Of a stretch of 64,000 nt of DNA, positions 62,808-64,000 are shown in pieces (within the stretch, counting starts at the first letter, position 1; every line of letters starts with the position of its first letter). The notes under the pieces were generated by a model. That model did not search any database, was not told the DNA's origin, and saw nothing but the letters and a program-made list of their open reading frames with translations. The DNA is from Phycisphaerae bacterium (lineage in GTDB: Bacteria > Planctomycetota > Phycisphaerae > UBA1845 > Fen-1342): assembly GCA_028279405.1 (NCBI GenBank), contig JANQNU010000020.1, positions 85,072 through 149,071 on the forward strand. Reading direction: 5' to 3'. A program made the position numbers and the translations under genes.

Positions 62808-64000
62808 CTACCGACGAAATTCGGTCACGCTCGAGCGCCCGCAGCGCTCGATGGTGTTACCGAAGATCAGTCCCTGCGGCGTGCCGGAGAATGCGGCACC
62901 GGTATAGGACTGCAAGCCACCTACCACACGCACCTGGCTGCCGACCGGGAACAGGCCCGTGTTTTCGATGTCGTAGACGACACCGGTCGACGCTGAGCGG
63001 AACCGCAGGTAGCACGGTCCGACCAGGCACGGCAGCGCTTCAAGGAGCTCGCCGCAGTCTTCGAAGCAGGTTCCGACCTGCGCGTCGGGAATCTGCGGCG
63101 GGTTGTGGGGGAAGCAGAACTCGGCGTCGATGTCGACCGCCCCGGCGACCCAGATGCGATCGCCGATGTTGAAGTTTCCGTTGTTGCGGATCCCGAACTC
63201 GGTGCCACAATCCGCCAGGAACCACCAGCAGCCGCCTTGGGTAACGCGCGTCACGGTTCCGCAGCCGGAGAACGGGTCACCGACGCAGGCCAGAGGATCG
63301 CAGCGGAAGCAGAGGTTGAGCCTGAAGCGCCCGATGTTCGGGTCGCTCGAATCGAACTCGAGCGTATCCATGATGATGTTGGTCTGCATCAACTCCAGCA
63401 GTGTCAGCGTCGACTTCAATTCGAGCGTGACCTTGCCACACGGCTTGACGCTGATGGGTCGGCCCTCGCCGCCGATTCCGCCAATGTCAAAGCCGCCGGT
63501 CCACTTCGGTTCGAAATCATCCGGATACACGATGTTGTCGAACTCGAGCCCCAATGTTCCTTCGTTGTGGAACTCGAATACGAACGTGAATTCGCTCGGA
63601 TTCAGCGGCAGATTGAGCGTGTGGTTGTTCGGGAAGCGGATATTGCTATAGAACGACTCCTGGATCGGGTGCGCGTTGGGCGGATCGACGAAGAACCCAC
63701 TCGCGGCGCGCACGCGGCCGTTGACGTTGTTGGCCCACACGACCCAGAGGTAGTAGTCAGGAGCCGGCAAGACCAGACCGAGCGGACGGAAGGCCGTCTG
63801 CTGCAGGTCGGGCTGGCGGAAGAGCACCTGGTCGGTCGAGCTGAGGATCTGGAACTCGTAGGTCTCGACGAAGTCGGCGTTGGACCACTGGAAGGTGAAT
63901 TCGCCGGGCTGCGGAATCGTCGCCGCCGGCAACGGGCAGGTGAGTTGCGGCCGGGTGGGCAGATTGTTGCCGACGCCGGCCCTTGCCTGAAGCACCAGAT
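62808..64000 (-). CDS. Secreted reprolysin-like metalloprotease, copy 4 (N-terminal part beyond window edge)
   Basis: Only the C-terminal part (about 397 residues) is in the window; the frame is open at base 64000. The visible part has the Ig/Fn3-like segment (VLFRQPDLQQTAFRPLGLVL, NNVNGRVRAASGFFVDPP) and the full Cys-rich module ending GLIFGNTIERCGRSS. Closest to copy 3. Its zinc site would lie outside the window, so activity cannot be judged. It proves the array continues rightward. Confidence 0.85.
   Translation of the reverse strand, partial: LVLQARAGVGNNLPTRPQLTCPLPAATIPQPGEFTFQWSNADFVETYEFQILSSTDQVLFRQPDLQQTAFRPLGLVLPAPDYYLWVVWANNVNGRVRAASGFFVDPPNAHPIQESFYSNIRFPNNHTLNLPLNPSEFTFVFEFHNEGTLGLEFDNIVYPDDFEPKWTGGFDIGGIGGEGRPISVKPCGKVTLELKSTLTLLELMQTNIIMDTLEFDSSDPNIGRFRLNLCFRCDPLACVGDPFSGCGTVTRVTQGGCWWFLADCGTEFGIRNNGNFNIGDRIWVAGAVDIDAEFCFPHNPPQIPDAQVGTCFEDCGELLEALPCLVGPCYLRFRSASTGVVYDIENTGLFPVGSQVRVVGGLQSYTGAAFSGTPQGLIFGNTIERCGRSSVTEFRR

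Noticed and set aside
1..64000. tRNA, rRNA or other conserved RNA genes
   Set aside because: No cloverleaf with a GGTTCGA-type T-loop or rRNA segment was recognised in the gaps; a covariance-model search was not possible, so small RNAs could have been missed.

Overview
The window looks like a high-GC chromosomal segment of a Planctomycetes-type bacterium, probably Phycisphaerae-like. This is inferred from gene content: secreted proteins ending in dockerin-like calcium-binding repeats, DxDxDG/DCNGNGIPD-type repeats, a YdjY-domain protein, a flagellin, a glucosamine-6-phosphate deaminase fused to a PIG-L deacetylase domain, and an ABC permease fused to a CPBP protease. No rRNA, tRNA, phage, IS or CRISPR locus was recognised.

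Layout. 1-7208: amino-sugar catabolism (NagB/PIG-L fusion, cut by the window edge), a secreted prolyl oligopeptidase, class II fumarase and a class I aminotransferase. 7315-13479: an unidentified exported protein, a YdjY-domain protein, an S9C-type peptidase, and a MarR regulator divergent from an exported ankyrin protein with a perfect palindrome between them. 13653-24601: a phosphodiesterase/phosphatase-superfamily protein, a MutS2 without an Smr domain, a TPR protein, flagellin, and a Nat-type ABC transporter whose permease carries a CPBP protease. 24829-29529: one 1566-residue exported protein with NHL and Cys/Asp-rich repeats and a dockerin-like end.

29664-38567 is the nuoABCDEFGHI part of respiratory complex I. 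It holds the NADH-input, quinone-connecting and first membrane subunits. nuoJKLMN do not follow, and an 88-bp tandem duplication of the nuoB 3' end lies between nuoB and nuoC. 38902-53884 is a mixed region: a small dockerin-like secreted protein, an SDR oxidoreductase, two lipoproteins, a TlpA-like thioredoxin, MurG, a gamma-class carbonic anhydrase homologue, a glycosyltransferase/flippase pair, HflX, RuvA and RuvC, and a S41 C-terminal processing protease.

54101-64000 is the most striking part: four tandem paralogues, the last cut by the window edge, of a large secreted metalloprotease. The three complete copies have a reprolysin-type HELGHxxGxxH zinc site and every copy has a conserved cysteine-rich C-terminal module. 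Each complete copy has its own ribosome binding site and the copies are separated by hairpins. The second copy is a mosaic, matching copy 1 up to about position 57355 and copy 3 beyond it, which points to gene conversion. A second window-wide theme is a family of short GC-rich extragenic repeats in at least five intergenic regions, often in inverted pairs. One pair brackets hflX.
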